Assembly: GCA_035544875.1 (NCBI GenBank)
Contig: DASZZP010000100.1
Location: forward strand, 1-64,000
Direction of reading: 5' to 3'
Origin: JASLEW01 sp035544875
Lineage (GTDB): Bacteria; Acidobacteriota; Thermoanaerobaculia; Multivoradales; UBA5704
DNA length: 64,000 bases
Below are positions 24,649-32,747 of this stretch, in pieces. The translations under genes were made by a program, and so were the position numbers. Position 1 is the stretch's first letter, and the number at the start of each line of letters is the position of its first letter. The notes beneath the pieces were generated by a model. It saw only the letters and a list, made by a program, of their open reading frames with translations. It was not told the origin of the DNA and did no database searches.

Positions 24649-24676
24649 AGCCGCGGCGAGTCCCGCATCGGCTAAA

Positions 24677-24763
24677 ATGCGCATGAATCCGCCCATGCCG
24701 CGCCCGCTCCGGCTCCTGCCCTGCCGCAAGCCGGCGCGAGGAATCTGGCTGGAGGGGCGCTGA
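24677..24763 (+). CDS. Putative 28-codon leader ORF before the radical SAM gene
   Basis: A short open frame starts at ATG 24677, just after a TAAAAT hexamer, with further ATGs at 24683 and 24695. It ends TGA directly against the ATG of the radical SAM gene. It is rich in Pro, Arg and Leu. The GGAGGGG that serves the next gene lies in its last codons. It may be a coupled leader peptide or simply chance. Confidence 0.3.
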   Translation: MRMNPPMPRPLRLLPCRKPARGIWLEGR

Positions 24764-26206
24764 ATGCTGGGGCAGCCCCGCTCGCCACGCCGTCTCATGG
24801 GCCTCCTGCGAGACCCGGTCACAACCGAGAAACGCGCACTCCTCGCCGCACGCTGGCAAGGGCTCGACGAGGCGATCCGGCTGCCCGGCCAGGGTCTGGG
24901 GCAGAAGGCCACCGGCTGCGGGGCGACCGTTGGCATCCAGCCGCGCTGCGACTTCGCCTGCACCGGCTGCTATCTCGGCCACGAGGCGAACAAGGTCCCG
25001 GCCTTGCCGACCGCCGCGGTGCTGGCCCAGCTCGACGCGCTGCGCCGCCACCTCGGCCCGAAGAGCAACGTCCAGATCACCGACGGCGAGGCTACGCTGC
25101 GCCCGCTGCCCGAGCTGATCGAGATCCTGCGCCACGCACGGGCGATCGGCGTCATCCCCATGCTGATGACCCACGGCGACAACTTCCGCCGCCAGCCGGG
25201 CATGCTGGAGCGGCTGATGACCGACGGGCTGCTGACCGAGGTCTCGATCCACATCGACATCACCCAGCGCGGCCGCGACGGCTACCGCGCCCCGACCTCC
25301 GAGCTCGAGCTGATGCCGCTGCGCGAGGAGTTCGCGCGGCTGGTGCGCGCGGCGAGACGGCGGACCCGCCGCCATCTGCGCGCCGCAATGACCCTGACCG
25401 TGACCCAGCAGAACCTGCTCCAGATCGGCGATGTGGTGCGCTGGACGGTCGCCAACCGCGACGCTTTCAGCCTGCTGAGCTTTCAGCCGCTGGCCCAGGT
25501 CGGCCGCACCCGCAAGCAGCTGCAAGGCGTCAGCGCGGCGGAGCTGTGGCGCGAGATCGGCCGCGGCACGGCGGGCTTCGGGCTTGCCCTCGAGGGCACC
25601 GGGCCGCTGTTCTTTGGCCATCCCGAGTGCACGCGGTTCGTGCCGCTGCTGGCGATCGAGCGGCCGGCTGGGAGCGGCGCCAGGGCCGCCGCCGGCAGGG
25701 CAGGCCCCCGCCTCCTGCAGCTCATCCGCGACCGGCCGGAAGACCTGGCCGTGATGCAAGAGTTCTTCGCCCGCGGGCTCGGCGGCACGGCCTTCCGCGA
25801 CGACCGGCCGGCGGAGATGGCGGCGCGTGGCCTCGGCCTGCTGGCGCGCGCGCCGGGCTGGTTCTTCGGGCCGGTCCGGCGCTGGGCCGGCGGCCGCCTG
25901 CGCAGCGAGGCCGGGATCGGCTTCTGGCGCCTGCTCGGCGGCGGCCTCGCTCGCCGCCTGCGGGTCGACAGCCTCACCCTGACCAGCCATCACTTCATGA
26001 GCCCGGAGGAGCTGACGACCCCCCTGGGCCGGGCGCGCCTCGCCGCCTGCGTCTTCCGCCTGCCCGATCGGGGCGAGATGGTGCCGATGTGCCGGATGAA
26101 CGCCGGGGGCGTCCGCGAGCGGATCTACGGCGAGATCGCGATCGCTCGGGCGGCGCGCCCGCCGGCGCCAGCCCCAGGGCCAGGTCCCCTGCCCGTCGTC
26201 CACTAG
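24764..26206 (+). CDS. Radical SAM protein with Tes/MJ0619-like C-terminus
   Basis: A 480-aa radical SAM enzyme. The [4Fe-4S]-binding CDFACTGCY places Cys at 62, 66 and 69. A second Cys-rich set follows: HPECTRF (about 290) and the C-terminal TSHHFMSPEEL ... LAACVFRLP ... VPMCRMN (about 409-450). From memory, a C-terminal HHFM block followed by a Cys-containing strand pair occurs in MJ0619/Tes-type enzymes that join lipid tails, and in related acidobacterial proteins. That makes membrane-lipid coupling a hypothesis, not a call. GGAGGGG lies 7 nt before the ATG. The neighbours are a glycosyltransferase and DUF547. Confidence 0.8.
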   Translation: MLGQPRSPRRLMGLLRDPVTTEKRALLAARWQGLDEAIRLPGQGLGQKATGCGATVGIQPRCDFACTGCYLGHEANKVPALPTAAVLAQLDALRRHLGPKSNVQITDGEATLRPLPELIEILRHARAIGVIPMLMTHGDNFRRQPGMLERLMTDGLLTEVSIHIDITQRGRDGYRAPTSELELMPLREEFARLVRAARRRTRRHLRAAMTLTVTQQNLLQIGDVVRWTVANRDAFSLLSFQPLAQVGRTRKQLQGVSAAELWREIGRGTAGFGLALEGTGPLFFGHPECTRFVPLLAIERPAGSGARAAAGRAGPRLLQLIRDRPEDLAVMQEFFARGLGGTAFRDDRPAEMAARGLGLLARAPGWFFGPVRRWAGGRLRSEAGIGFWRLLGGGLARRLRVDSLTLTSHHFMSPEELTTPLGRARLAACVFRLPDRGEMVPMCRMNAGGVRERIYGEIAIARAARPPAPAPGPGPLPVVH

Positions 26207-26263
26207 CCGCGATTTGCCCGACGCGGTCCTTCGCCGCCCACGCGCTCGGCGCGCGGCCCGCCC

Positions 26264-26761
26264 TCAGACCCCGGCTGGCGGCCAGGCGCCAAGCAGGCGG
26301 CGCAGCTGCACGATCTGCCCGAGGTGGTAGGCGTTGTGGTCGGCCAGCAGCAGCGCCTCGCGCAGCAGCGTCTGACCCTTGCCGTGGGGAAACGGCCGCA
26401 AGAGATCGGCCGCCGGATCGGCGATCAGCTCCCCCATCGCCTGCAAGTCGGCGCCGAAGGCGGCCACCGACTCTTCCCACACCGCATCGCCGGGCGGCGC
26501 CGCGCTCGGCGGCCAGTAGCCTTCCGGCCAGGCGGGAGAGACATGGGCGGGATCGCGGCTGAACTCCAGGATGTCGGATTGCCCCAGCCGCAGGTGCTCG
26601 ACGAGCTCCCAGAGCGAATGCTCGACCCCTGGAGGCTTGGCGCCGCGCAGCGCGGCCGGCAGATCCTTGATCGACTGCTCGAAGTCAAGATGGGCGTGGC
26701 GGCTCGACAGCAGCTCGAGCAGCTGCTCGCGGAGACTGGCATCGGGCGCGGAGGCTTTCAT
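26264..26761 (-). CDS. DinB-like four-helix protein
   Basis: A 165-aa protein of the DinB/YfiT-like helical-bundle family, which often act as metal-dependent thiol transferases. Candidate metal-binding His residues are in SLWELVEHLRLGQ and the C-terminal DHNAYHLGQIVQLRRLLG, which is the family signature. The start ATG 26761 is where homology begins. It is on the opposite strand to its neighbours, between the radical SAM gene and trmFO. The 160 bp upstream contain two similar GCGCYAGTTTTCC segments but no gene. Confidence 0.85.
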   Translation of the reverse strand: MKASAPDASLREQLLELLSSRHAHLDFEQSIKDLPAALRGAKPPGVEHSLWELVEHLRLGQSDILEFSRDPAHVSPAWPEGYWPPSAAPPGDAVWEESVAAFGADLQAMGELIADPAADLLRPFPHGKGQTLLREALLLADHNAYHLGQIVQLRRLLGAWPPAGV

Positions 26762-26922
26762 GGCGCTAGTTTTCCCTTCCCCTGGCAGCGGGTGTTTCCC
26801 ACGCCCGCATTCCGGACGCCGGTCTTTTCCAGCGCCAGTTTTCCGGCGCCGCACGGGCATTCTAGTTCCCCTTCCCGGTGCGGCGTCATGGTAGCCTCTC
26901 CTCGAGGTCTAAATCACCGCAG

Positions 26923-28470
26923 ATGAATGAGCCCGAGCCCATCCATGTCGTCGGCGGCGGCCTGGCCGGCGCGGAGTGTGCCTACCAGCTGGCGCAGCGG
27001 GGTCTGCCGGTCGTCCTGCACGAGATGCGGCCGCGGCAGCCGACGCCGGCCCACAAGACCGGCGACCTGGCCGAGCTGGTGTGCAGCAACTCGCTGCGCA
27101 GCGACGACCCGCTGCATGCGGCCGGCCTCCTCAAGCGCGAGATGGAGGGCTTCGGCTCGCTGATCATCGCGGCGGCGCGGGCGGCGGCGGTGCCGGCGGG
27201 CAGCGCCCTGGCGGTCGACCGCGAACGCTTTTCCGCCCAGGTGACCGCGGCGATCGCCGGTCATCCGGCAATCGAGCTGCGGCGCGAAGAGGTCACGGAG
27301 ATTCCGCGCGATCGCGACGTGGTGCTGGCGACCGGCCCGCTCTCCTCCGCCGCCATGTCAGGCGCTCTCCAGGCACTGCTGGGCAGCGAGTATCTCTACT
27401 TCTATGACGCCATCGCGCCCATCGTCGAGGCGGAGAGCCTGGATCTCGGACCGCTCTTCTGGCAGTCGCGCTACGGCAAGGGCGACGGCGACGACTACCT
27501 CAACGCGCCGCTGTCCAAGGAGCAGTATCTGGCCTTCCACGCCGCGCTCAGCGCCGCCGAGGTGGTGGCCCCGCACGAGTTCGAGCAGGCGGTCTTCTTC
27601 GAGGGCTGCCTGCCGATCGAAGAGCTCGCCCGGCGCGGCGTCGAGACCCTGCGCTACGGGCCGATGAAGCCGGTCGGGCTGCGAGCCCCCGACGGCCGCC
27701 GGCCGTGGGCGGTCGTGCAGCTGCGCCAGGAGAACCTGGCGCGCAGCCACTTCAACCTGGTGGGCTTCCAGTCGCGCATGAAGTGGGGCGAGCAGCAGCG
27801 CGTGCTGCGCATGATCCCGGGTCTCGACCACGCCGAGTTCGTCCGCTTCGGCCAGATCCACCGCAACACCTTCATCAACGCGCCGCGCCATCTCGATCAG
27901 CTCTATCGGGTCAAGTCGGCGCCGCGCGTCCGGCTCGCCGGACAGATCACCGGCGTCGAGGGCTACCTCGAATCGGCCGCGACCGGCCTCGCCATCGCGC
28001 TCTACCTTGCCCAGGAGCGGCAGGGGCGCGAGCCCGAGCCGCTGCCCGCGACTACCGCTCTCGGCGCCCTCGCCCGCCACCTGACCGAGTCCGATCCGCG
28101 CTACTTCCAGCCGGCCAACATCAACTACGGCCTGTTCACCGAGCTGCCGGCTCGCCTTCACAAGACGAACCGGCGCGCCGCCTTCGCCAGCCGGGCGGCC
28201 GGCGAGCTCGCCGCCTGGGCCGCGCGCTCCGGCATCGCGCTGCGTTTCGAACCGCTGGCGCCGGCCGCGGCGGCGGCCGCGTTTCTCCCGCCGGCGGCAC
28301 CCGCGCCGTCCGCGGCGCCGGAGCCGCCGCCCCAGCCAGCGCCGCAAACGGCCTCTGCCGTGACTGAGCCCGAGCCGGCTACGGCGACGGCGAGCAGCCA
28401 CACAGCGGCGCCGGGCCTCGCCCTCCCCGCGCCCGACAGCCTGCTGCCGCACGGCGCGGAGCGGCGGTGA
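26923..28470 (+). CDS. trmFO: Methylenetetrahydrofolate-tRNA m5U54 methyltransferase with C-terminal extension
   Basis: FAD- and folate-dependent enzyme that methylates U54 in the tRNA T loop. The N-terminal dinucleotide motif is VVGGGLAGAECA. CSNSLRSDDPLHAAGLLKRE, FYDAIAPIVEAES and the conserved FEGCLPIEELARRGVETLRYGPMKPVGL region (given in part) are all present. The FAD C-site is QITGVEGYLESAATG. The core ends near residue 445. About 70 Ala/Pro-rich residues follow, which are absent from typical 435-450-aa enzymes. The start ATG is at 26923. xerC follows after 61 bp, as in Bacillus. Confidence 0.95.
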   Translation: MNEPEPIHVVGGGLAGAECAYQLAQRGLPVVLHEMRPRQPTPAHKTGDLAELVCSNSLRSDDPLHAAGLLKREMEGFGSLIIAAARAAAVPAGSALAVDRERFSAQVTAAIAGHPAIELRREEVTEIPRDRDVVLATGPLSSAAMSGALQALLGSEYLYFYDAIAPIVEAESLDLGPLFWQSRYGKGDGDDYLNAPLSKEQYLAFHAALSAAEVVAPHEFEQAVFFEGCLPIEELARRGVETLRYGPMKPVGLRAPDGRRPWAVVQLRQENLARSHFNLVGFQSRMKWGEQQRVLRMIPGLDHAEFVRFGQIHRNTFINAPRHLDQLYRVKSAPRVRLAGQITGVEGYLESAATGLAIALYLAQERQGREPEPLPATTALGALARHLTESDPRYFQPANINYGLFTELPARLHKTNRRAAFASRAAGELAAWAARSGIALRFEPLAPAAAAAAFLPPAAPAPSAAPEPPPQPAPQTASAVTEPEPATATASSHTAAPGLALPAPDSLLPHGAERR

Positions 28471-28531
28471 GCGCCGAGAGCGCGCGCCCCGGCCGGACGG
28501 GCGGACTCTCGCCTGGCAAGGGGACCGGCCG

Positions 28532-29473
28532 GTGAGGCGGCTGATTCATCGCTACCTGGAGCACCTCCAGGCCGAGCGCAACCTCTCGCCGAACACCGTG
28601 CGGGCTTACGAGAGCGACCTGCTGCGCTTCCACGACTTCCTGGCCCGCGACTTCCTGGCCCGCGAGCCGACCGAGGTGCGGCCCGAGGACGTCGACGCGC
28701 TCGCCGTGCGCTCGTTCCTGGCGGCGCTGACCCGCCAGCGCCTCGGCCGCCGCAGCCAGGGAAGGGCGCTGGCCGCGGTGCGCGGCCTGCTGCGCTTCGC
28801 CTGCCGTGAAGGGACGCTCTCGGCCAACCCGGCCGAGGGGGTGCGGACTCCCAGGTTCGCGCAGATCCTGCCGCGCCACTTGCGTCCCGGCGAGATCGAG
28901 GAGCTGCTCGAGGCGCCCGCCGCCGCCGAGGGGCCTCTAGGGCTGCGCGACCGGGCGGTCCTCGAGCTGCTCTACGCCTCCGGGCTGCGGGTGAGCGAGC
29001 TGGTCGGGCTCGACTGGCCGGCGATCGACCTCGCGGCCCGAGTGCTGCGGGTGATGGGCAAGGGAGGCAAGGAGCGCATGGTGCCCTTCGGCCGCGCCGC
29101 GGCGCAAGCCCTGCGCGCCTGGCTAGCCGCGTCCGCCGAGCTGCAACCCGCGGCGTCAGCCGGCCCCTCCGCGACCGGCAAGGACGGCGACGATCCGGTC
29201 TTCCTCAACCACCGCGGCGGCCGCCTGACCGATCGCTCGGTCCGCCGCATCGTCGACCGCTGGGTCGAGCAAGCCGCCCTAGCCCGCGGCGTCCACCCGC
29301 ACACCCTGCGCCACACCTTCGCCACCCATCTGCTCGAAAACGGCGCCGACCTGCGAACCATCCAGGAGCTCCTCGGCCACAGCTCCCTCTCCACCACCCA
29401 GAAATACACCCATCTGGAGGTGGAGAGACTCCTGGCCGTCTACCGCCAGTCTCATCCCCGGGCGCGGCGCTAG
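28532..29473 (+). CDS. xerC: Tyrosine recombinase XerC-like
   Basis: Site-specific recombinase for resolving chromosome dimers at dif. The 313-aa sequence has an N-terminal SAM-like core-binding domain (YLEHLQAERNLSPNTVRAYE) and a catalytic domain with Arg in GLRVSELVGLDW, Lys in GKGGKER, HTLRHTFATHLL, His in LLGHSSL and nucleophile Tyr in TTQKYTHL. The start is GTG 28532. Position between trmFO and hslVU marks it as the housekeeping recombinase (codV equivalent) rather than a mobile-element integrase. It could equally be called xerD-type by sequence alone. Confidence 0.92.
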   Translation: MRRLIHRYLEHLQAERNLSPNTVRAYESDLLRFHDFLARDFLAREPTEVRPEDVDALAVRSFLAALTRQRLGRRSQGRALAAVRGLLRFACREGTLSANPAEGVRTPRFAQILPRHLRPGEIEELLEAPAAAEGPLGLRDRAVLELLYASGLRVSELVGLDWPAIDLAARVLRVMGKGGKERMVPFGRAAAQALRAWLAASAELQPAASAGPSATGKDGDDPVFLNHRGGRLTDRSVRRIVDRWVEQAALARGVHPHTLRHTFATHLLENGADLRTIQELLGHSSLSTTQKYTHLEVERLLAVYRQSHPRARR

Positions 29474-29519
29474 CGCGGCGAGAATATCCGTCAACACGCA
29501 ACGACTAGAGGGGTCCAGC

Positions 29520-29735
29520 ATGTCTCAAGCGCAAGCGCAAAGCGTGAGCTGGCTCGGTTACCTTACTGCATTTGGGTCGGTGGCAACGCCTTTGATAGTC
29601 CTCACACTTACCGCGATTGGTTGGCGACTACGCATGCAACTCGAGAGAAGAATTGCTCTCGAGGACAAACGTCGAGAAGACCGAATCGCAACCTACAACG
29701 AGATCCTGGAACCGTTCATCATCCTCCAGCTTTGA
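29520..29735 (+). pseudogene. Truncated membrane-anchored protein, N-terminal fragment
   Basis: A 71-codon frame with an N-terminal transmembrane segment (TAFGSVATPLIVLTLTAIGW) and then a charged helix ending EILEPFIILQL. It looks like the first part of a longer anchored protein that stops early. The following 140 bp are less GC-rich than the window and show no continuation in any frame that I could recognise. Foreign origin or decay is likely. Confidence 0.5.
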
Positions 29736-29873
29736 AAAATGCGGAGAGCCGTCTAAAGAAGGTCGGCCGATTCTATATCAGCTGGCGTGGTAGCGCGACT
29801 CCTAAAAGTCAAGCGGGAGCTGTTTCAACCGACTAGGGGATAGCCGCAGAGTAATTGGGCCAGCAGTCGCGCC

Positions 29874-30068
29874 TCAGCGCTTGCCGAGTAACTGGCGCAC
29901 TGCGGGGAGTAGTTCGTTCGGCACCTCTACCATGCTGGTACTTCGCTGCTCAAACGCCGCTTCGTCTTCGGCAACGGCTGCTTCCTCGCTCTGATTCTCA
30001 TAATGGGCGAGAAGCGCACGTACACGTTGCTCGTCCCAGCCCGGAGGAAAGTCGTTATTCGGCTTCAT
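29874..30068 (-). CDS. Putative antitoxin of a type II pair
   Basis: A 64-aa acidic protein (PPGWDEQRVRALLAHYENQS then a Glu-rich middle) with a helical C-terminus, VPNELLPAVRQLLGKR. It overlaps the upstream toxin gene by 4 bp. Small size, acidic charge and coupling to a DUF4258-like gene support an antitoxin role. I see no specific DNA-binding family. Confidence 0.65.
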   Translation of the reverse strand: MKPNNDFPPGWDEQRVRALLAHYENQSEEAAVAEDEAAFEQRSTSMVEVPNELLPAVRQLLGKR

Positions 30069-30349
30069 CGTCCCTTCCTGCGCTGGCGCCGTTGGTAGGC
30101 GGTGAGTGGCTGGCCGCGGAGCTCGTAGGCGGTGACGACGAAGAGGCTATCCGGCTCAGGGTCGCGGACGTAGATGACCCGTAAGTAGCGACCGGCGGGC
30201 GTCTGACCAATTGCCACCCGTGAGTCGTTGCTGCCTCGCCGGTCCTCGCCCGGTTCCCGCAGAATGGCTTCGACCTCGTCTTCATCGACGCCATGCAGCA
30301 AGATGTGCGGTTCGCCGGTCTCGGCATCGAGAAAGAAGCGCAACCGCAT
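30065..30349 (-). CDS. DUF4258/BrnT-like toxin
   Basis: A 94-aa basic protein with RLRFFLDAETGEPHILLHGV, a central VEAILREPGEDRRGSNDSR and a strand pair, GRYLRVIYVRDPEPDSLFVVTAYEL. That arrangement is the compact RelE-like fold of DUF4258 and BrnT ribonuclease toxins. The substrate is inferred to be mRNA. Toxin precedes antitoxin, as in BrnTA. A TACAAT hexamer lies 8 nt before the ATG, suggesting a leaderless start. The pair sits in the gap between xerC and hslV. Confidence 0.7.
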   Translation of the reverse strand: MRLRFFLDAETGEPHILLHGVDEDEVEAILREPGEDRRGSNDSRVAIGQTPAGRYLRVIYVRDPEPDSLFVVTAYELRGQPLTAYQRRQRRKGR

Positions 30350-30363
30350 CCGTCCGTATTGTA

Positions 30364-30795
30364 GCTCATGTCCAGCCGCTCAGTGCCGGCGTGGCGAGCG
30401 CAGGCCGCGTGTTCTCGCCCTCCGCCCGCTTCCCTCCGCGTGCTTCCCCGGCGCCTCCACACCGTCCATAAGAGTCCTTGGGAGGAGTCTGGTGCCTCCC
30501 CGTCGGCAAGAGGCCTGGCAGGCCGCCGCGCGACGATGCTCCGCTCGCCCAACCTCGCCTCCTCAGTCCGTTCTTCCACACCCACCCCGGCCAGGCGAGC
30601 GGAGCGAGTCGCGTGGCGGTCTGGCAGGCCTCCCTCCGCAGCAGGAGGCGTGGAGAAATGCGGGCTGGCCTGATCGGCGGGCGCCCGGCGTACGTCCGGG
30701 CCACCGCGGAGCCCCGCGGGTCCCTCGCAGCTCTCAGGCTCCTCCGGGCAACCAGGTTTGACGGCCTGACCCGAGAGGTCCGGCGCCGGCCCTGG
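30364..30795. other. Non-coding gap between the toxin gene and hslV
   Basis: About 430 bp, GC-rich, open in several frames but without family resemblance. It contains loosely mirrored segments such as GGCCTGGCAGGCCGCC (about 30508) and GGTCTGGCAGGCCTCC (about 30620), which look like repeat debris. TTGACG at 30758 is too far from the TACAAT at 30796 to form a normal promoter with it. Confidence 0.45.
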
Positions 30796-30801
30796 TACAA
30801 T
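30796..30801 (+). promoter_or_regulatory. -10-like element of hslV
   Basis: TACAAT ends 9 nt before the hslV ATG, and no Shine-Dalgarno lies between. If used as a -10, transcription would begin at or within a few nt of the start codon. Confidence 0.5.
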
Positions 30802-30810
30802 CCACCGCCC

Positions 30811-31353
30811 ATGGGTGTTTTGCTCTCGACGACCGTTCTGCTGGTGCGCCGCGACGGCCGGGTGTGCATGGCTAGCGACGGTCAGGTGACGATGAACAAC
30901 TCGACCGTGGTCAAGACCGGGGCGCGCAAGGTGCGCCGCGCCGGCAAGGGGAAGGTTCTGGTGGGTTTCGCCGGCGGCGGCGCCGACGCGCTGGCCCTGT
31001 TCACCCGCCTCGAGGCGAAGCTCGAGGAATTCGGCGGCCAGCTCGAACGCGCCGTGGTCGAGCTCGCCAAGGACTGGCGGACCGACCGGGCGCTGCGCCA
31101 GCTGCAGGCGGTTATGCTGGTCACCGACAAGGAGCGCAGCTTCTTCGTATCCGGCGCCGGCGAGCTGCTGCAGCCGGACGATGACGACGCGGTCCTGGCC
31201 ATCGGCTCGGGCGCCAACTTCGCCCTGGCCGCCGCCCGCGCCCTGCTCCGCCACACCGAGCTCTCGGCGCCCGACGTGGTGCGCGAGGCGATGAAGATCG
31301 CCTCCGAGATCTGCGTCTTCACCAACGACCGCCTGAGCCTCGAGGAGCTCTGA
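30811..31353 (+). CDS. hslV: ATP-dependent protease peptidase subunit HslV
   Basis: Proteasome-like N-terminal-Thr peptidase that works with HslU. The 180-aa sequence has STTVLLVRRDGRVCMASDGQVT, KTGARKVRR, VLVGFAGGGADALALFTRLE, AIGSGANFALAAARALL and a C-terminal CVFTNDRL. Residues before the TTV would need removal to expose the catalytic Thr, as in ClpQ-type members with a longer N-terminus. Start ATG 30811. hslU begins 5 nt after the stop. Confidence 0.95.
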   Translation: MGVLLSTTVLLVRRDGRVCMASDGQVTMNNSTVVKTGARKVRRAGKGKVLVGFAGGGADALALFTRLEAKLEEFGGQLERAVVELAKDWRTDRALRQLQAVMLVTDKERSFFVSGAGELLQPDDDDAVLAIGSGANFALAAARALLRHTELSAPDVVREAMKIASEICVFTNDRLSLEEL

Positions 31354-31358
31354 GCAGC

Positions 31359-32747
31359 ATGGCCATCCAGATCTCCGGCGAGGCCCAGGCCGGCCTGGCG
31401 CTCGAGAACATGACGCCGCGGCAGATCGTCGTCGAGCTCGACAAGTTCGTGGTGGGCCAGGAGCAGGCCAAGCGGGCGGTGGCCATCGCGCTGCGCAACC
31501 GCTGGCGGCGCCAGCAGCTGCCGCCCGAGCTGGCCGACGAGATCGCGCCCAAGAACATCTTGATGATCGGCCCGACCGGGGTCGGCAAGACCGAGATCGC
31601 CCGCCGCCTGGCGCGGCTCGCCAAGGCGCCGTTCCTCAAGGTGGAGGCGAGCAAGTTCACCGAGGTGGGCTACGTCGGCCGCGACGTCGAGTCGATGGTG
31701 CGCGACCTGGTCGAGATCGCGGTCACCATGGTCAAGGAAGAGAAGCGCGAGGCGGTGCGCGAGGCCGCGGCGGCCCGCGCCGAAGACCGCCTGCTGCAGC
31801 TCCTGGTGCCGCCGCGCCCGATCAGCAGCTATCTCAAGAACGACCCCGACCATGAGGAGGAGGACGAGCTCGCGGCGACGCGCGAGAAGTTCCGCGACAA
31901 GCTGCGCTCCGGCGCCCTGGACCACAAGCCGGTCGAGATCGAGGTCGACGAGTCGTCCTACCCGAGCCTCGAGATGTTCACCCCGCAGGGGGTCGAAGAG
32001 GTCGGCATCAACATCAAGGATATGCTCCCCGGCCTTTTCGGCCGCAAGAAGAAGCAGCAGGTCAAGATCGCCGAGGCGCGCGAGATCCTGCAGCAGCAGG
32101 AGGCCGAGAAGCTGATCGATCGCACCCAGGTGGCGCGCGAAGCCCGGCAGCGGGTCGAAGAGGGAGGGATGATCTTCCTCGACGAGATCGACAAGATCGC
32201 CGGCCGCGAAGGCGGGCGGGGACCGGACATCTCGCGCGAGGGCGTGCAGCGCGACCTGCTGCCGATCGTCGAGGGCACCAACGTGTCGAGCAAGTACGGG
32301 TCGGTGAAGACCGACCACATCCTGTTCATCGCCGCCGGGGCCTTCCACGTCAGCAAGCCCTCCGACATGATCCCCGAGCTGCAGGGGAGGTTTCCCATCC
32401 GCGTGGAGCTCGACCCGCTGACCGAGAAGGATTTCGTCCGCATCCTGACCGAGCCCGAGACGGCGCTCACCAAGCAGTACTCGGCCCTGCTGTCGACCGA
32501 GGGCGTCGAGCTGCAGTGGAGCGAGGACGCCGTGTCCGAGATCGCGCGCCTGGCCGTCGAGGTGAACTCCTCGACCGAGAACATCGGCGCGCGCCGTCTC
32601 TCGACGCTGCTCGAGCGGCTGCTCGACAAGGTCTCCTTCGATGCCCCCGAGATGGCCGGCGCCAAGGTGCACGTGGACGGCGAGTATGTCCGGCGGGCGC
32701 TCTCCGACATCGTCCAAGACCAGGACCTCTCCCGCTATGTCCTCTGA
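31359..32747 (+). CDS. hslU: ATP-dependent protease ATPase subunit HslU
   Basis: AAA+ unfoldase that feeds HslV. The 462-aa protein has Walker A GPTGVGKT (71-78), the I-domain start FLKVEASKFTEVGYVGRDVES, Walker B GMIFLDEIDKIAG and sensor/arginine-finger region GRFPIRVEL. The C-terminal tail, DQDLSRYVL, matches the peptide that inserts into HslV. The I-domain is of usual length. Its last 11 nt overlap the lipoprotein gene. Confidence 0.97.
   Translation: MAIQISGEAQAGLALENMTPRQIVVELDKFVVGQEQAKRAVAIALRNRWRRQQLPPELADEIAPKNILMIGPTGVGKTEIARRLARLAKAPFLKVEASKFTEVGYVGRDVESMVRDLVEIAVTMVKEEKREAVREAAAARAEDRLLQLLVPPRPISSYLKNDPDHEEEDELAATREKFRDKLRSGALDHKPVEIEVDESSYPSLEMFTPQGVEEVGINIKDMLPGLFGRKKKQQVKIAEAREILQQQEAEKLIDRTQVAREARQRVEEGGMIFLDEIDKIAGREGGRGPDISREGVQRDLLPIVEGTNVSSKYGSVKTDHILFIAAGAFHVSKPSDMIPELQGRFPIRVELDPLTEKDFVRILTEPETALTKQYSALLSTEGVELQWSEDAVSEIARLAVEVNSSTENIGARRLSTLLERLLDKVSFDAPEMAGAKVHVDGEYVRRALSDIVQDQDLSRYVL

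Noticed and set aside
28532..29473. Integrase of an integrated element
   Set aside because: Sequence and position between trmFO and hslVU fit the housekeeping XerC/CodV. No attachment-site duplication or phage genes are nearby.
30758..30801. TTGACG ... TACAAT as a normal hslV promoter
   Set aside because: The spacer is 32 bp, too long for sigma70. Only the TACAAT is kept as a possible -10 element.
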